Source: CAWKEY01 sp963848675 (lineage in GTDB: Bacteria > Pseudomonadota > Gammaproteobacteria > Methylococcales > Methylomonadaceae). Taken from it: DNA of 64,000 nucleotides. Location of the stretch: NCBI GenBank assembly GCA_963848675.1, contig CAWKEY010000032.1, positions 1-64,000 on the forward strand. The letters are read 5' to 3'. Positions within the stretch are counted from its first letter, which is position 1. Each line of letters starts with the position of its first letter. The position numbers were made by a program, and so were the translations under genes. Positions 25,577 to 35,140 of this stretch are shown here, piece by piece. Below the pieces are notes generated by a model, which had not been told where the DNA came from, did not search any database, and worked only from the letters and a program-made list of their open reading frames with translations.

Positions 25577-26250
25577 TTATCCACCTCATGTAAGCGGTTT
25601 AACAAATCGACATCCAGTGAATCGATACTGGTACGTATATGAAAGAAAAAAATACCGAACAGAATCGCAGCAACCAGTACGTCAAACGCTATGCCCAATT
25701 CAACCACCATCGGCATGCCTTTGGTGGCAACAATCGCGGCAAAAAATAAACCATTTTCTATCGACATAAACCCGACTACATGAGCGATAGCCTGACGATG
25801 CGTGATCATTAACAGCATGCCCAGCAGCACCACGGAAAGACTGACCACCAGCGCATTCAGCATGACCGGCGATGTGGTTTGCACGATAGGATGCAAAACG
25901 TAATAGCTGAACACCATCAAGCTTGCGCCGCCCAGCATCACCGCAGTCTGGTTAGCTAACGCCTGAATGTCCCGATGCATGTTCATGCGCAAAACTTCTC
26001 GTCTTAACATCCACGGAATAAAAATGACTTTCAGCACCAGGGTCAGCACAGCGGAAATATACAGATGGTGATTATCCAGACTGTATGCCGCTAATGCCGT
26101 GGTCAAGGTTAATAGCAAGCCCTGCAATGCAAAGACAAAGATCAGCCGTAATAACCTGCTTTGCCCCAACATGAGAAAAGAGGTGAGTCCTACCAATGCC
26201 GCCATCGACAAAATGGCCTGCGTATAAAAATCTGTTTGTTCAATGTTCAT
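25573..26250 (-). CDS. hyfE: HyfE-like membrane subunit
   Basis: 225 residues with six or so hydrophobic helices, typical of HyfE, the membrane subunit that contains a NuoK-like part. The block VLTLVLKVIFIPWMLRRE and the later VVGFMSIENGLFFAAI, with a conserved glutamate, fit NuoK-type ion-path residues. It overlaps hyfF by 4 nt and follows hyfC by 85 bp. HyfE is found only in hydrogenase-4-like and related complexes, so it separates this cluster from true complex I. Confidence 0.85.
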   Translation of the reverse strand: MNIEQTDFYTQAILSMAALVGLTSFLMLGQSRLLRLIFVFALQGLLLTLTTALAAYSLDNHHLYISAVLTLVLKVIFIPWMLRREVLRMNMHRDIQALANQTAVMLGGASLMVFSYYVLHPIVQTTSPVMLNALVVSLSVVLLGMLLMITHRQAIAHVVGFMSIENGLFFAAIVATKGMPMVVELGIAFDVLVAAILFGIFFFHIRTSIDSLDVDLLNRLHEVDK

Positions 26251-26335
26251 GATTTAGGTCCAAGGTTCAAGGCGCAAGTACAGAAGAATAAGAAAGATTT
26301 GGTGCATGTTTTTCACCTTTCACCTTTCCGCTTTA

Positions 26336-27280
26336 TCATCTTGATGCCTCCAGAATGATGTGACTCAACATACCCAGCAGCCCTAATAAATAGGCAAAGC
26401 TCAGGTATTCCTGTACTCGAAACAAGCGCATTTTTGCAACCAGGGTCTCTGCTATCGCCAGAAATATCGCTACTACAGCGAGCTTGCCCATGATCGCCAG
26501 CAAACCATAACCTAACGCCTCAGCAGTAAAGGTTTCAGCGATCCCCCACGGGAAAAAGATATTCACGATCAATACGCCATAGAGCATGAGTTTGAGCTGA
26601 CTTGCCCATTCAATCAGCGCCAGATGCCGGCCGCTGTATTCCAGAATCATGGCTTCATGAATCATAGTCAACTCCAGATGCGTGGCAGGATTGTCCACCG
26701 GAATACGCCCCGTTTCAGCGATGGCAACCAAGATCAGAGCAAACAGGGCAAACACAAACGAAGGTCTTAGTATTAGTCCTTCATTGACGACGTGAGCAAT
26801 TGCACCTGATAAATTAGTTGTAGAAGCGGTCATGGTCAGGGTAAAAACGGCCATCAACATAGCGGGTTCTGCCAGCGAAGAAATCGTCATTTCCCTGGAC
26901 GAACCCATACCGCCAAATGCGGTGCCGATATCCAGTCCTGCTAATGCCAGAAAAAATCGGGCAAAGGCAAAAAAACCCACCATCACAATCACATCGGCGC
27001 TGGCTGAGGTGGGTAGATCAACAGCGATCAACGGAACGACGCTAGCCGCCAGCACGGTGGCAGAAAATATAATGTAAGGGGCTGTTACAAATAGCCACGA
27101 TGCCTGTTCCGAGATTACCGGTTGTTTACGGGTTAATTTAATTAAATCCCGGTAAGGCTGTAACAAAGTGGGCGCTTTGCGGTTTTGTAAGTGACATTTA
27201 CACCATTTGATCCAGCCGGCCAGCAACGGTGCCAAGCTAACAAATAAGATGGTTTGTAAAATAGCGATTAACCAATTCAT
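26336..27280 (-). CDS. hyfC: HyfC/NuoH-like membrane subunit
   Basis: 314 residues, about eight membrane segments. NuoH-family wording: KAPTLLQPYRDLIKLTRKQP near the N-terminus, ALAGLDIGTAFGGMGSSREM in the middle and TGRIPVDNPATHLELTMIHE with EYSGRHLALIEWA, the acidic loop that faces the quinone or catalytic module. I chose ATG 27280, which overlaps the hyfB stop by one base; ATG 27295 is in frame with 5 more residues. It anchors the HyfG/HyfI module to the membrane. The gene is intact. Confidence 0.87.
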   Translation of the reverse strand: MNWLIAILQTILFVSLAPLLAGWIKWCKCHLQNRKAPTLLQPYRDLIKLTRKQPVISEQASWLFVTAPYIIFSATVLAASVVPLIAVDLPTSASADVIVMVGFFAFARFFLALAGLDIGTAFGGMGSSREMTISSLAEPAMLMAVFTLTMTASTTNLSGAIAHVVNEGLILRPSFVFALFALILVAIAETGRIPVDNPATHLELTMIHEAMILEYSGRHLALIEWASQLKLMLYGVLIVNIFFPWGIAETFTAEALGYGLLAIMGKLAVVAIFLAIAETLVAKMRLFRVQEYLSFAYLLGLLGMLSHIILEASR

Positions 27281-29407
27281 CAGCTGATCACCCATAACAG
27301 AAATAGTAAAGTGGCGAACGAATAACCGAGATAGGTTCGGATATTCCCTGTTTGAATGCGGCCAACCTGTTTGGCTAAACTGTTCACCCCGTGGGCTATC
27401 GGTTGGTATAAGCGTGGCCAGCTATGATCCTGAATATGCAGTTGATAATGCACAGCCGCTACATCCTGATTCATTGCGCCCTGCATGTCTTTGTTGATCT
27501 GCTCGTCTATAAGCCATACTTTGGCGAAAATCCGCCGGAAAGGCATGGTAAAGGCGCTGGAGGTATATTGCATACGCGGTGTTAGGCCGCCAAAGCCACA
27601 ATCCCAGGTTTCAGCTCTACGCATGACTGTCAAAGGATTACGACGCAAATACCAATAACAAACACCGGCCGCAATGAGCGCTCCTATCAGCACCAGTGGT
27701 GCAGAATAGGAAGCCTGCTCGGCAGAAACCGGAGCCAGCCACAACCAACCGAAAGCGGAATCATTCGGCAGGGTTTGTCCCAGTAGTTGAACGGAAACGT
27801 TGTTGATTAAGTGAATGATCACACCAGGGAAAATGCCAATAAAAAAGCACAAACCTGCCAGCAAGGCAGAACCCGCCAGCATCCCCTTGTCTTTAACTTC
27901 ATGGGCTTTATCACAATTGCGTGAACGTGATTGTCCCAAAAATATCATGCCGAATACTTTGACAAAACAGGCTGCGGCCAATGCCGTTGACATTGCCAAT
28001 GCAGCTGCAGCAATCGGAATTAAACTGCGCAACACGCCATTGTCCAGCAGATCGACTTGCAATGCGGTTTGAAAAGTCAGCCATTCCGAAACAAATCCGT
28101 TAAACAACGGCAAGGACGAAATACTCATACAGCCTATTAAAAATAACACGCTGGTTTGCGGCATACGTTTAATAAGTCCGCCCATCATGTCGATATCTAA
28201 CTCATGGGTTTGATGCTGAATGATACCTGCGCCCAGGAACAGCAGGCTCTTGAATAGGGCGTGGTTCAGGCTGTGCAGCAGGGCCGCCACTAGTCCCAGA
28301 GTACCCGCTACGGGCTGGTTGTTGCCGAAAAAGATCAGCGCCAAGCCCAGTCCAATGAAGATGATGCCGATGTTTTCCACCGAATGATAGGCGAGAAGGC
28401 GTTTCAGGTTATGCTGCTGAATGGCGTAGAGCACACCCAGCAGGGCGGAGGCTATGCCCAGCAAGCAGCGTCAGAAGGCCCCATTGCCAGAAGAGTTTGC
28501 CCGAGAGGTCGAAGGTGAAGCGGATGAAGCCATAAATCGCGACCTTCAGCATTACTCCGCTCATCAGCGCGGAAATGTGGGACGGGGCCGCCGGATGCGC
28601 TTCTGGCAACCAGACGTGAACGGGCACTATCCCTGCCTTCATGCCAAAACCTAAAAGCGCCAGCACGAAAGCAATGCTTGCCCAGGTGGTTGATAATTTC
28701 GCTTCACGCAAGGCATCAAAAGTAAAGCCATCGGAAAAACTGGCCAGTACGCCGAAGCCAAGAATAATCGACAAAGCTCCGACTTCCGCCATTAATAAAT
28801 AAAGAAAAGCAGCGCGGCGATTGGCGGAATGTTCATGTTGAAACGCTACCAGAAAATAGCTGGCGACCGACATCAACTCCCAGGCAATCATGAACATGAA
28901 AGCATCATTAGCCAACAGCACCAACAACATGCCGGCAACAAACAAACCGGTAAATAAACCCAGAACGGCAAAGGGGTGCTCGCTTTCTTTATAACTGCTC
29001 ACATAGCCAGGACCATAAAGACTCACCGCACAGACGGCAATGCCGATGATTAAAAAGAAGAAACCGGACAATCCGTCAAAACGCACATGCCAGGGTAGCC
29101 AAGGCAATCCCAAAGCGATTTGGTCGGTAATAACCCCTTGGCTGATTAATACAGCTAAACCAGCTATTACCGCGAATACGCCTGACAAGCCCAATAAAAC
29201 AAATACCGCTTTTCTCAGAAAATCCGGAAAACGCTGTTCTTCAAGACCTTTATTAACCCAGTTCCGGCAGCGTCCATCGCCGATAAAGAGTTTTTTTAAA
29301 CAGTACTGGCTAACTGCCAACAGAGCGTTCCGCCGATTCGTCATCAGTGCTAACAAACCGGAAGCCAAGCTTAAAAGCACCGCACAATAAGCTAATATAA
29401 GGATCAT
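27280..29407 (-). pseudogene. hyfB: HyfB-like antiporter subunit (NuoL type), frame broken by one +1 insertion
   Basis: The first part (29407-28409) has FDGLSGFFFLIIGIAVCAVS, AFMFMIAWELMSVASYFLVA and GMKAGIVPVHVWLPEAHPAA. The second part (28464-27280) continues with LKRLLAYHSVENIGIIFIGL, HSLNHALFKSLLFLGAG and the HyfB-type tail WDCGFGGLTPRMQYTSSAF. At about 28467 an extra T (CTGCTTGCTGGGC for CTGCTGCTGGGC) shifts the frame. Removing it joins the parts into 708 residues, normal for HyfB. All channel glutamates, lysines and histidines are present. Either the gene is newly broken or the base is an error. It is the first hyf-like gene, 30 bp after the broken SulP. Confidence 0.8.
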
Positions 29408-29437
29408 GAAATTCTCACTTTTGTCTAAAATTTAAAA

Positions 29438-30727
29438 TCATTTTCTATCATCCGCCGTCATTAGCCGTGCAGCGAGCGCATGATCTGAAAACGTTTCCAG
29501 GGCTTTACCTTTTTTCTGACAGTGTCCACCCAGAGCTTCATAGTCTTGCTGGTAATTATGGATAAACTCCATAACGGTATGATCGATCAGGTAACCATTT
29601 GAAAAATCGAAAAATAATCGTCTTGCCAGCTTCCAATCCGGTTAGTGCTTTTTTCAACGGCAGGAAGTTTGAAAAAAGGGCGGAACCTAATAATTTGACG
29701 ACCAGCGTATCGTTATCCTGTTTCCGGATCGTAAAGTGAATCTTGAACAAGTTGCTGGGCCAAACGCCTCTCACCAAATTAATGGCAAGTTTTACGACAA
29801 TACCCAAAGTGACACCAATCAATAAATCGGTCGCTAATATCCCGATAATTGTGACGACAAACAAAAATAACTGTTCTTTACCTACATCCATGACTCTGGC
29901 GAATGTCTGAAGAGAGGCCAAACGATAACCGGTATAAACCAGCAATGCCGCCAGGGAAGCCAAAGGAATACTCTGTATAAATCGGGAAAATAAAAGCCGG
30001 TCAGAAAATTATCAGGAAGCGCCACGAGGTAATTCGATCCGCTGGTAATTTGCTCTTCAGCCAGGTCAAAATGCCAAGCGAAGACAACGCCCACCAGCAC
30101 GGCAATCACCGGTGCGGGAATCATGTTGCCAATTAACGGCCATACAATCAGTATTAGCAAGCCTAAAAAACTGATGAGAACAATATCCAACTTCATGTTA
30201 AGCAAGCTATGCGGAATTTGTGCGATGATCGAAAACAGACTGCCCTGTTCCGGCGTGACTCCCAGCATAACGTGGGTTTGTGTGGCGATGATGATAATGC
30301 CGATCGCTGCCAGCATCCCATGCACCACCGACGTGGGAAAAAATGAACACAACTGCCCCATCTTGAATATTCCCATCAAAACTTGTAAAAGACTGGCTAC
30401 CACAATCGCCGCCAGGGTATAACGGTAACCGGCCAAAGCATCGCCTTCACCCAAGGCCTGCACCGCAGCCAAAACCACCACAATCAAACCGGCAGCGGGT
30501 CCATTGATGGTCAGGTATGAACCGCTAATACGCGAGACTAATACGCCCCCGATAATCGCCGTGATAATGCCTGCCGACGGTGGAAACCCGGAAGCCACTG
30601 ATATACCCAGGCATAGTGGCAAGGCGATAAGAAAAACCAAAAAGCCGGATTGTAAATCACTACGCCAGTTTTCTTTTAAGCCCGCCAAGCCGGTTTGGGG
30701 TGTCGCTAAAAGGGATGGTTTATTCAT
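29438..30727 (-). pseudogene. SulP-family anion transporter, second copy, internally deleted
   Basis: The N-terminal half (TGLAGLKENWRSDLQSGFLV through DNFLTGFYFPDL) and a C-terminal part (SIPLASLAALLVYTGYRLAS through the STAS-like KKALTGLEAGKTIIF) match the intact neighbour at 31109-32791. About 135 middle residues are missing: FYFPDL is followed directly, out of frame, by QSIPLASLAALL (near 29970). A second shift near 29610 separates the last 55 residues, which end at a stop at 29438-29440 (LAARLMTADDRK). This is a decayed tandem paralogue, and it cannot make a working transporter. Confidence 0.85.
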
Positions 30728-30760
30728 AAAAGTCATCATTGATGGATATTGGCTTTGTTT

Positions 30761-30970
30761 TCATTCATAGCCAAGATACTTATGATAGGCCTCATAACAC
30801 ATAAACCACAACGAATAGACAGTAATACGTCCCCAGAAATCAACAAAAACAATCATATCCGGCGTATTACTGATTTTCTCGAAATAAGCCATAACAAAAA
30901 ATAGTAAGGTATTGCTTACAACTAAAAATGAAAGAAACAGTTTTAGTTTTTTCTTTTGCGCTAATTCCAT
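30761..30970 (-). CDS. small two-helix membrane protein
   Basis: 69 residues with two hydrophobic segments (KLFLSFLVVSNTLLFFVMAY at about 10-29 and FVDFWGRITVYSLWFMCYEA at about 42-61) and charged ends. It lies between the intact and broken SulP genes on the same strand, 138 bp after the first and 33 bp before the second. I know no family for it. Its position suggests a small subunit or regulator of the transporter, which is inference. Coding potential is supported by composition and context only. Confidence 0.5.
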   Translation of the reverse strand: MELAQKKKLKLFLSFLVVSNTLLFFVMAYFEKISNTPDMIVFVDFWGRITVYSLWFMCYEAYHKYLGYE

Positions 30971-31108
30971 ATTTAAATCTCTTCTTAATAACTTAGCGCG
31001 TATGTTTGCCGTTACCGAGCATCGCCGTAACCACCTTCCAGCCGGATTGTGTCAAGAGCTACGGCGTGGACATGAAGGTTATGGACAATGCAGTCTGCCC
31101 ACTCGCGC

Positions 31109-32791
31109 TTATACTCCGTAATGGTCACTTTTGCGGCGACTCATATGGCCTGGTTTCATTCTGCGTGCTGACAAAGGATGTCTTGAGTAGGTGTCATGAT
31201 ATTCCATCCCAAGAAATACACATTTACCACCGTGCCCTTCATAGTTATGCTGAAAATCATGCAGAAATTCCATCACGGTATGATCAAGAAGATAAGTATT
31301 GTTCATTTGAAAGATGACCGTTTTGCCATTTTCCAGATTGGCTAAAGCGGTCTTCAGTGACATAAAGTTAGAGAATATCGCAGCCCCGACTATCGAAACC
31401 ACAAAAGAATCGGCATCTTTTGGTTCAATAACAAAATGGATCCTGAACAGGTTATTCAGCCTGACTCCACGCAGCATATGGATAGCAAATTTGGTTACGA
31501 TACCGATAGCGACACCGATTAATAAATCGGTTGCCAATACACCGATGATGGTAACAACGAACATAAATAACTGTTCCTTGCCAACCCCCATGACTTTGGC
31601 GAACTCTTTGGGCGAGGCCAGACGAAACCCTGTATAGACCAGCAAGGCCGCCAGTGCCGCCAGAGGAATACTATGAATCAGCCGTGGAAACAACACCACG
31701 AACAACAACATAAAAGTGCCGTGAAAGAAGTTGGCCCATTGCGTTTTTGCCCCATTGTTCACGTTAGCCGAACTACGTACGATCTCGGCAATCATCGGCA
31801 AGCCACCGATTAAACCGGCCACCAGATTTCCGGCGCCAACGGCAGTCAGGTCACGATCCAGATTGGAATGACGTCTATACGGATCCAGTTTGTCCACTGC
31901 CATGGTGCTGAGCAAACTTTCCAGACTGCCGACCAGGCTGATACTGACAACGGCTTCCCAGAACTCCAAGGTGGCAATTTTCGAAAAGTCAGGAAAATAA
32001 AAGCTGGACATAAAGTTTTCAGAAATCGCGACCAAAAATTTTGGTCCGACTGTTTCTTCATGATGCGGTAAAAAATGCGCATCGGGCAGAAACAGATACA
32101 TGTGTTCATGTTCCAGATCAAAATACCGCGCCAAACCCATCCCTGCCAACACCACAATAATGGGCGCAGGGATCATTTTTAGCATGTGATTTTTCACCAT
32201 TGACCAGATAATCAAAATGGCTAATCCTGTTAAGCCGATGATGGCAATTTCCGAATTTGGATTAAGCAAACTATGCGGAATCTGTGCCATGGTTTCAAAC
32301 AGACTGCCTTTCTCAGGGGTAACGCCGAGCATGACATGGATTTGCTTGGTCATGATGATAATGCCAATCGCGGCCAGCATGCCATGCACGACAGAAGCAG
32401 GGAAAAATGAACTGAGCCGTCCGGCTTTAAACACGCCCAGCAGGATTTGTAATACACTGGCAACTACGATGGCCGCCAGGGTATAGCGGTAACCGGCCAT
32501 GGCATCACCTTCACCCAACGACTGAACTGCACCTAAAACTACCACAATCAAGCCGGCGGCGGGGCCATTGATAGTAATGTTTGACCCGCTGATACGCGAG
32601 ACCAGAATGCCCCCGATAATAGCCGTGATAATCCCCGCTGAAGGGGGAAAGCCGGAAGCCATGGATATGCCCAGACACAAGGGCAGGGCAATAAGAAAAA
32701 CCAGAAAGCCGGACAGCAAATCACTGCGCCAGTTTTCTTTTAAGCCGGCCAGGCCGGTTTTGGGTAATGCTGAAAGGGAAGCTTCGCTCAT
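31109..32791 (-). CDS. SulP-family inorganic anion transporter
   Basis: 560 residues: an N-terminal transport domain with many helices (LVFLIALPLCLGISMASGFP, SGSNITINGPAAGLIVVVLG and GNLVAGLIGGLPMIAEIVRS), and a C-terminal STAS domain from about 450 (VVSIVGAAIFSNFMSLKTAL). SulP proteins carry sulfate, bicarbonate or other anions, often with sodium or protons. The NGPAAGL and GLIGGLPMIAEIVRSSAN wording is close to bacterial putative bicarbonate/sulfate types, but the substrate cannot be read from sequence. It is the first gene of the array and lies directly behind the sigma-54-like promoter. The ATG at 32789-32791 has GAGGATCAG upstream. Confidence 0.88.
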   Translation of the reverse strand: MSEASLSALPKTGLAGLKENWRSDLLSGFLVFLIALPLCLGISMASGFPPSAGIITAIIGGILVSRISGSNITINGPAAGLIVVVLGAVQSLGEGDAMAGYRYTLAAIVVASVLQILLGVFKAGRLSSFFPASVVHGMLAAIGIIIMTKQIHVMLGVTPEKGSLFETMAQIPHSLLNPNSEIAIIGLTGLAILIIWSMVKNHMLKMIPAPIIVVLAGMGLARYFDLEHEHMYLFLPDAHFLPHHEETVGPKFLVAISENFMSSFYFPDFSKIATLEFWEAVVSISLVGSLESLLSTMAVDKLDPYRRHSNLDRDLTAVGAGNLVAGLIGGLPMIAEIVRSSANVNNGAKTQWANFFHGTFMLLFVVLFPRLIHSIPLAALAALLVYTGFRLASPKEFAKVMGVGKEQLFMFVVTIIGVLATDLLIGVAIGIVTKFAIHMLRGVRLNNLFRIHFVIEPKDADSFVVSIVGAAIFSNFMSLKTALANLENGKTVIFQMNNTYLLDHTVMEFLHDFQHNYEGHGGKCVFLGMEYHDTYSRHPLSARRMKPGHMSRRKSDHYGV

Positions 32792-32828
32792 TCTGATCCT
32801 CGATCCAAAAATAAAATACCAAGCAGAA

Positions 32829-32849
32829 CCAAGCGAATATCATGCCAAT
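32829..32849 (-). promoter_or_regulatory. sigma-54-type promoter of the SulP/Hyf-like array
   Basis: Read on the minus strand: TTGGCATGATATTCGCTT. GG at 32846-32845 and GC at 32834-32833 are exactly 10 bases apart, matching TGGCAC-N5-TTGCT with two mismatches. It lies about 40 bp upstream of the SulP start, which allows a leader of about 30 nt. The NtrC-type activator in the same array makes a sigma-54 promoter likely. Confidence 0.65.
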
Positions 32850-32934
32850 CTTAAATTAACCGATAAGGCTTTGATTAAAAACGCATATTGTCGCCAGGCA
32901 GGTTATCACACAAGACTGATAGTTATAGATAAAG

Positions 32935-32968
32935 GGTGCAAAACCACCGGCAGTGGTTGTTTTGCACC
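32935..32968. promoter_or_regulatory. long dyad upstream of the sigma-54 promoter (candidate activator site)
   Basis: GGTGCAAAAC (32935-32944) is inverted as GTTTTGCACC (32959-32968), with CCAC / GTGG pairing inside. It lies about 90-120 bp upstream of the -24 box, where enhancer-binding proteins of the NtrC family bind. It has no T-tract. A bidirectional attenuator or a regulator of pncA are other possibilities. Confidence 0.45.
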
Positions 32969-33185
32969 AAAGTGTTAACGATCTTTCCTCGAGTCAATAG
33001 CGGTACCAAGCTGTGTTTTGCCCGAAATGACCATTAATACGGCGATTAGCTAAATTGGTCTGCCGATTTAGCCTGCAAGCGGCTTAAGGTATAACATTAA
33101 AATGAATGCTATTTTGTTCTCGGCATCGAGACAATCCGCATTAACAGCGACGCAGCCACGTACCCTTCTTGAGACAAACAAGGCA

Positions 33186-33791
33186 ATGGAAACTAAACAA
33201 AAACCAGCTGAAAAAATCTCCCTGGCTGCCGGCGATGCCTTGCTGCTTATCGATATTCAGAATGATTTTTTGCCTGGCGGTTGTCTGGCGGTAGCCGAGG
33301 GCGATCAAGTGATACCGGTGCTTAATGGCTATATTGAACAATTTACGCATAGCCATCTGCCGGTGTTTGCAAGCCGTGACTGGCATCCGGAACATCACGG
33401 TTCTTTTATTCAGCAGGGCGGGGCGTGGCCTGAACATTGTATTGCCGGTTCCATCGGTGCGGAATTTGCGGGAGATTTAAAACTTCCTGCCGCTACCCGG
33501 CTTATTTCCAAAGGCATTGAACCGGAACAGGACGGCTATTCCGCTTTTGCCAACTCGCCCTTGCAGGTGCAACTGAAGCAATTGAAGGTTTCTCGTCTGT
33601 TCATCGGTGGCCTTGCAACCGATTATTGTGTGTTAAATACGGTGCGTGAGGCACTGAATCTGGGCTACCGGGTGCTGTTGTTAACCGATGCGGTGCGCGC
33701 CGTCAATGTGCATCCACGGGCGGGTGACGCGGCCATTCGTGAAATGCTCCATCAGGGGGCGATACCCATTACCTTGATGATGATCCGATAA
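33186..33791 (+). CDS. pncA: PncA, nicotinamidase
   Basis: 201 residues of the isochorismatase-like hydrolase fold. The catalytic Asp is in ALLLIDIQNDFLPGG, followed by the metal site SRDWHPEHHGSF, the WPEHCIAG block, the lysine in LISKGIEPEQDGYSAF and the nucleophile cysteine in GGLATDYCVLNTVREA. It converts nicotinamide to nicotinate, the substrate of the next gene. I prefer ATG 33186 because the upstream 28 codons from ATG 33102 are not family-like, though that frame is open. The stop shares one base with the pncB start. Confidence 0.9.
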   Translation: METKQKPAEKISLAAGDALLLIDIQNDFLPGGCLAVAEGDQVIPVLNGYIEQFTHSHLPVFASRDWHPEHHGSFIQQGGAWPEHCIAGSIGAEFAGDLKLPAATRLISKGIEPEQDGYSAFANSPLQVQLKQLKVSRLFIGGLATDYCVLNTVREALNLGYRVLLLTDAVRAVNVHPRAGDAAIREMLHQGAIPITLMMIR

Positions 33792-35122
33792 TGACTGACA
33801 GTGCCTTGCTGACCGATTTGTACCAGCTGACCATGTTGCAGGCTTATTATGAGCACAATATGGAAGAGGCGGCAGTGTTTGAGTTTTTTGTCCGGAAATT
33901 GCCGAAAAACCGGGCTTATTTGCTAGCAGCCGGACTGGATCAGGTGTTGACCTATCTTGAGCAATTGCATTTTTGTCCGGCTGAAATAGCATGGCTGGCG
34001 AGTACCGGCAGATTCAAGCCTGCTGTGCTTGAGCGGCTGGCGGGTTTGCGCTTTACCGGCGATGTCCATGCCATGCCCGAAGGCACAGTCTTTTTCCCGC
34101 ATGAACCCATTTTACGAATTACCGCGCCGCTGCCCGAGGCGCAACTGATCGAAAGCAGGGTGATCAATCTGCTGCATTTTCAGACCCTCATTGCCTCCAA
34201 GGCCGCGCGCTCGGTGTTAACGGCGCCGGATAAAGTGCTGGTGGATTTCGGCATGCGCCGAGCGCACGGCAGCGAGGCCGCGTTATTGGCGGCGCGAGCC
34301 AGTTATCTGGCCGGTTTTAACGGCTCGGCAACGGTGGCTGCCGGTAGAGCTTTTGATATTCCCATTGTTGGCACCATGGCGCATTCGTTTGTGCAGACGC
34401 ATAGCCAGGAAAGCCAGGCCTTTGTTCATTTTGCCCAGGCTAATCCCGATAATGTTGTATTTTTGATCGATACCTACGACACCGAAAAAGCAGCGCAGAA
34501 AGTAGTCGATTTGGCGGCTAGCTTGCATACTCAAGGTATAAAAATCAAGGGAGTACGGCTTGATAGCGGCGATCTGGCGGATCATGCTGAAAAAGTCAGA
34601 CAGATACTTGACCGGGGCGGCTTGCACGATACTACAATTTTTGCCAGCGGTAGTATTGATGAATATCAATTGGCTGATTTGATGGCCCGGCAAGCACCGA
34701 TTGACGGCTATGGCATCGGCACGCATCTGGATACCTCTGCCGATGCGCCTTATCTGGACTGTGCTTATAAATTGCAGGAATATGCCGGCATTGCCCGGCG
34801 CAAACGTTCGGAAGGCAAGGCTACCTGGCCTGGGCGCAAACAGGTGTACCGGAACTACGATGACAATGGGCTGATGGCGTCTGATACCGTAACCCTTGCG
34901 AATGCGCCTTGCTCGGGACAGCCGCTAGTACAACTGATGATGCAGGGAGGGAAAAGGCTAGCTGCACGGCCTTCGCTGTTTGATATCAGGGATTATGCCC
35001 GTGAACAATTGCAGGGCTTGCCCGCGGCATTGCGGCAACTGCATGATGCGCCCGCGTATCCGGTAAACATCTCTGCTGAACTTCAGGAACTGGCAAAGCA
35101 GGTTGATCAGCAAAATCCGTAA
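33791..35122 (+). CDS. pncB: PncB, nicotinate phosphoribosyltransferase
   Basis: 443 residues. N-terminal LLTDLYQLTMLQAYYEHNM and EAAVFEFFVRKLPKNR are the NAPRTase signature. RRAHGSEAALLAARASYLAG, GTMAHSFVQTHSQESQAF and IKGVRLDSGDLADHA follow, the last near the phosphoribosyl site. The histidine of the autophosphorylation region fits GTMAHSF. The enzyme makes nicotinate mononucleotide from nicotinate, PRPP and ATP. Together with pncA it completes nicotinamide recycling. The gene is intact; it converges on the MFS gene 18 bp away. Confidence 0.93.
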   Translation: MTDSALLTDLYQLTMLQAYYEHNMEEAAVFEFFVRKLPKNRAYLLAAGLDQVLTYLEQLHFCPAEIAWLASTGRFKPAVLERLAGLRFTGDVHAMPEGTVFFPHEPILRITAPLPEAQLIESRVINLLHFQTLIASKAARSVLTAPDKVLVDFGMRRAHGSEAALLAARASYLAGFNGSATVAAGRAFDIPIVGTMAHSFVQTHSQESQAFVHFAQANPDNVVFLIDTYDTEKAAQKVVDLAASLHTQGIKIKGVRLDSGDLADHAEKVRQILDRGGLHDTTIFASGSIDEYQLADLMARQAPIDGYGIGTHLDTSADAPYLDCAYKLQEYAGIARRKRSEGKATWPGRKQVYRNYDDNGLMASDTVTLANAPCSGQPLVQLMMQGGKRLAARPSLFDIRDYAREQLQGLPAALRQLHDAPAYPVNISAELQELAKQVDQQNP

Positions 35123-35140
35123 ATGACGGCTACGAGTGCA

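Noticed and set aside
22022..29407. Functional Ni-Fe hydrogenase
   Set aside because: The large subunit lacks both cysteine pairs for the Ni-Fe centre, and the ferredoxin and maturation genes are absent.
22022..29407. Respiratory complex I (nuo) operon
   Set aside because: Gene set and order, HyfE and the HyfB-type tail fit hydrogenase-4-like complexes; NuoE, F, G, I, A and J are missing.
31109..32791. Sulfate permease for assimilation with CysZ
   Set aside because: CysZ is 16 kb away on the other strand; the SulP neighbours give no sulfur genes, so the substrate is left open.
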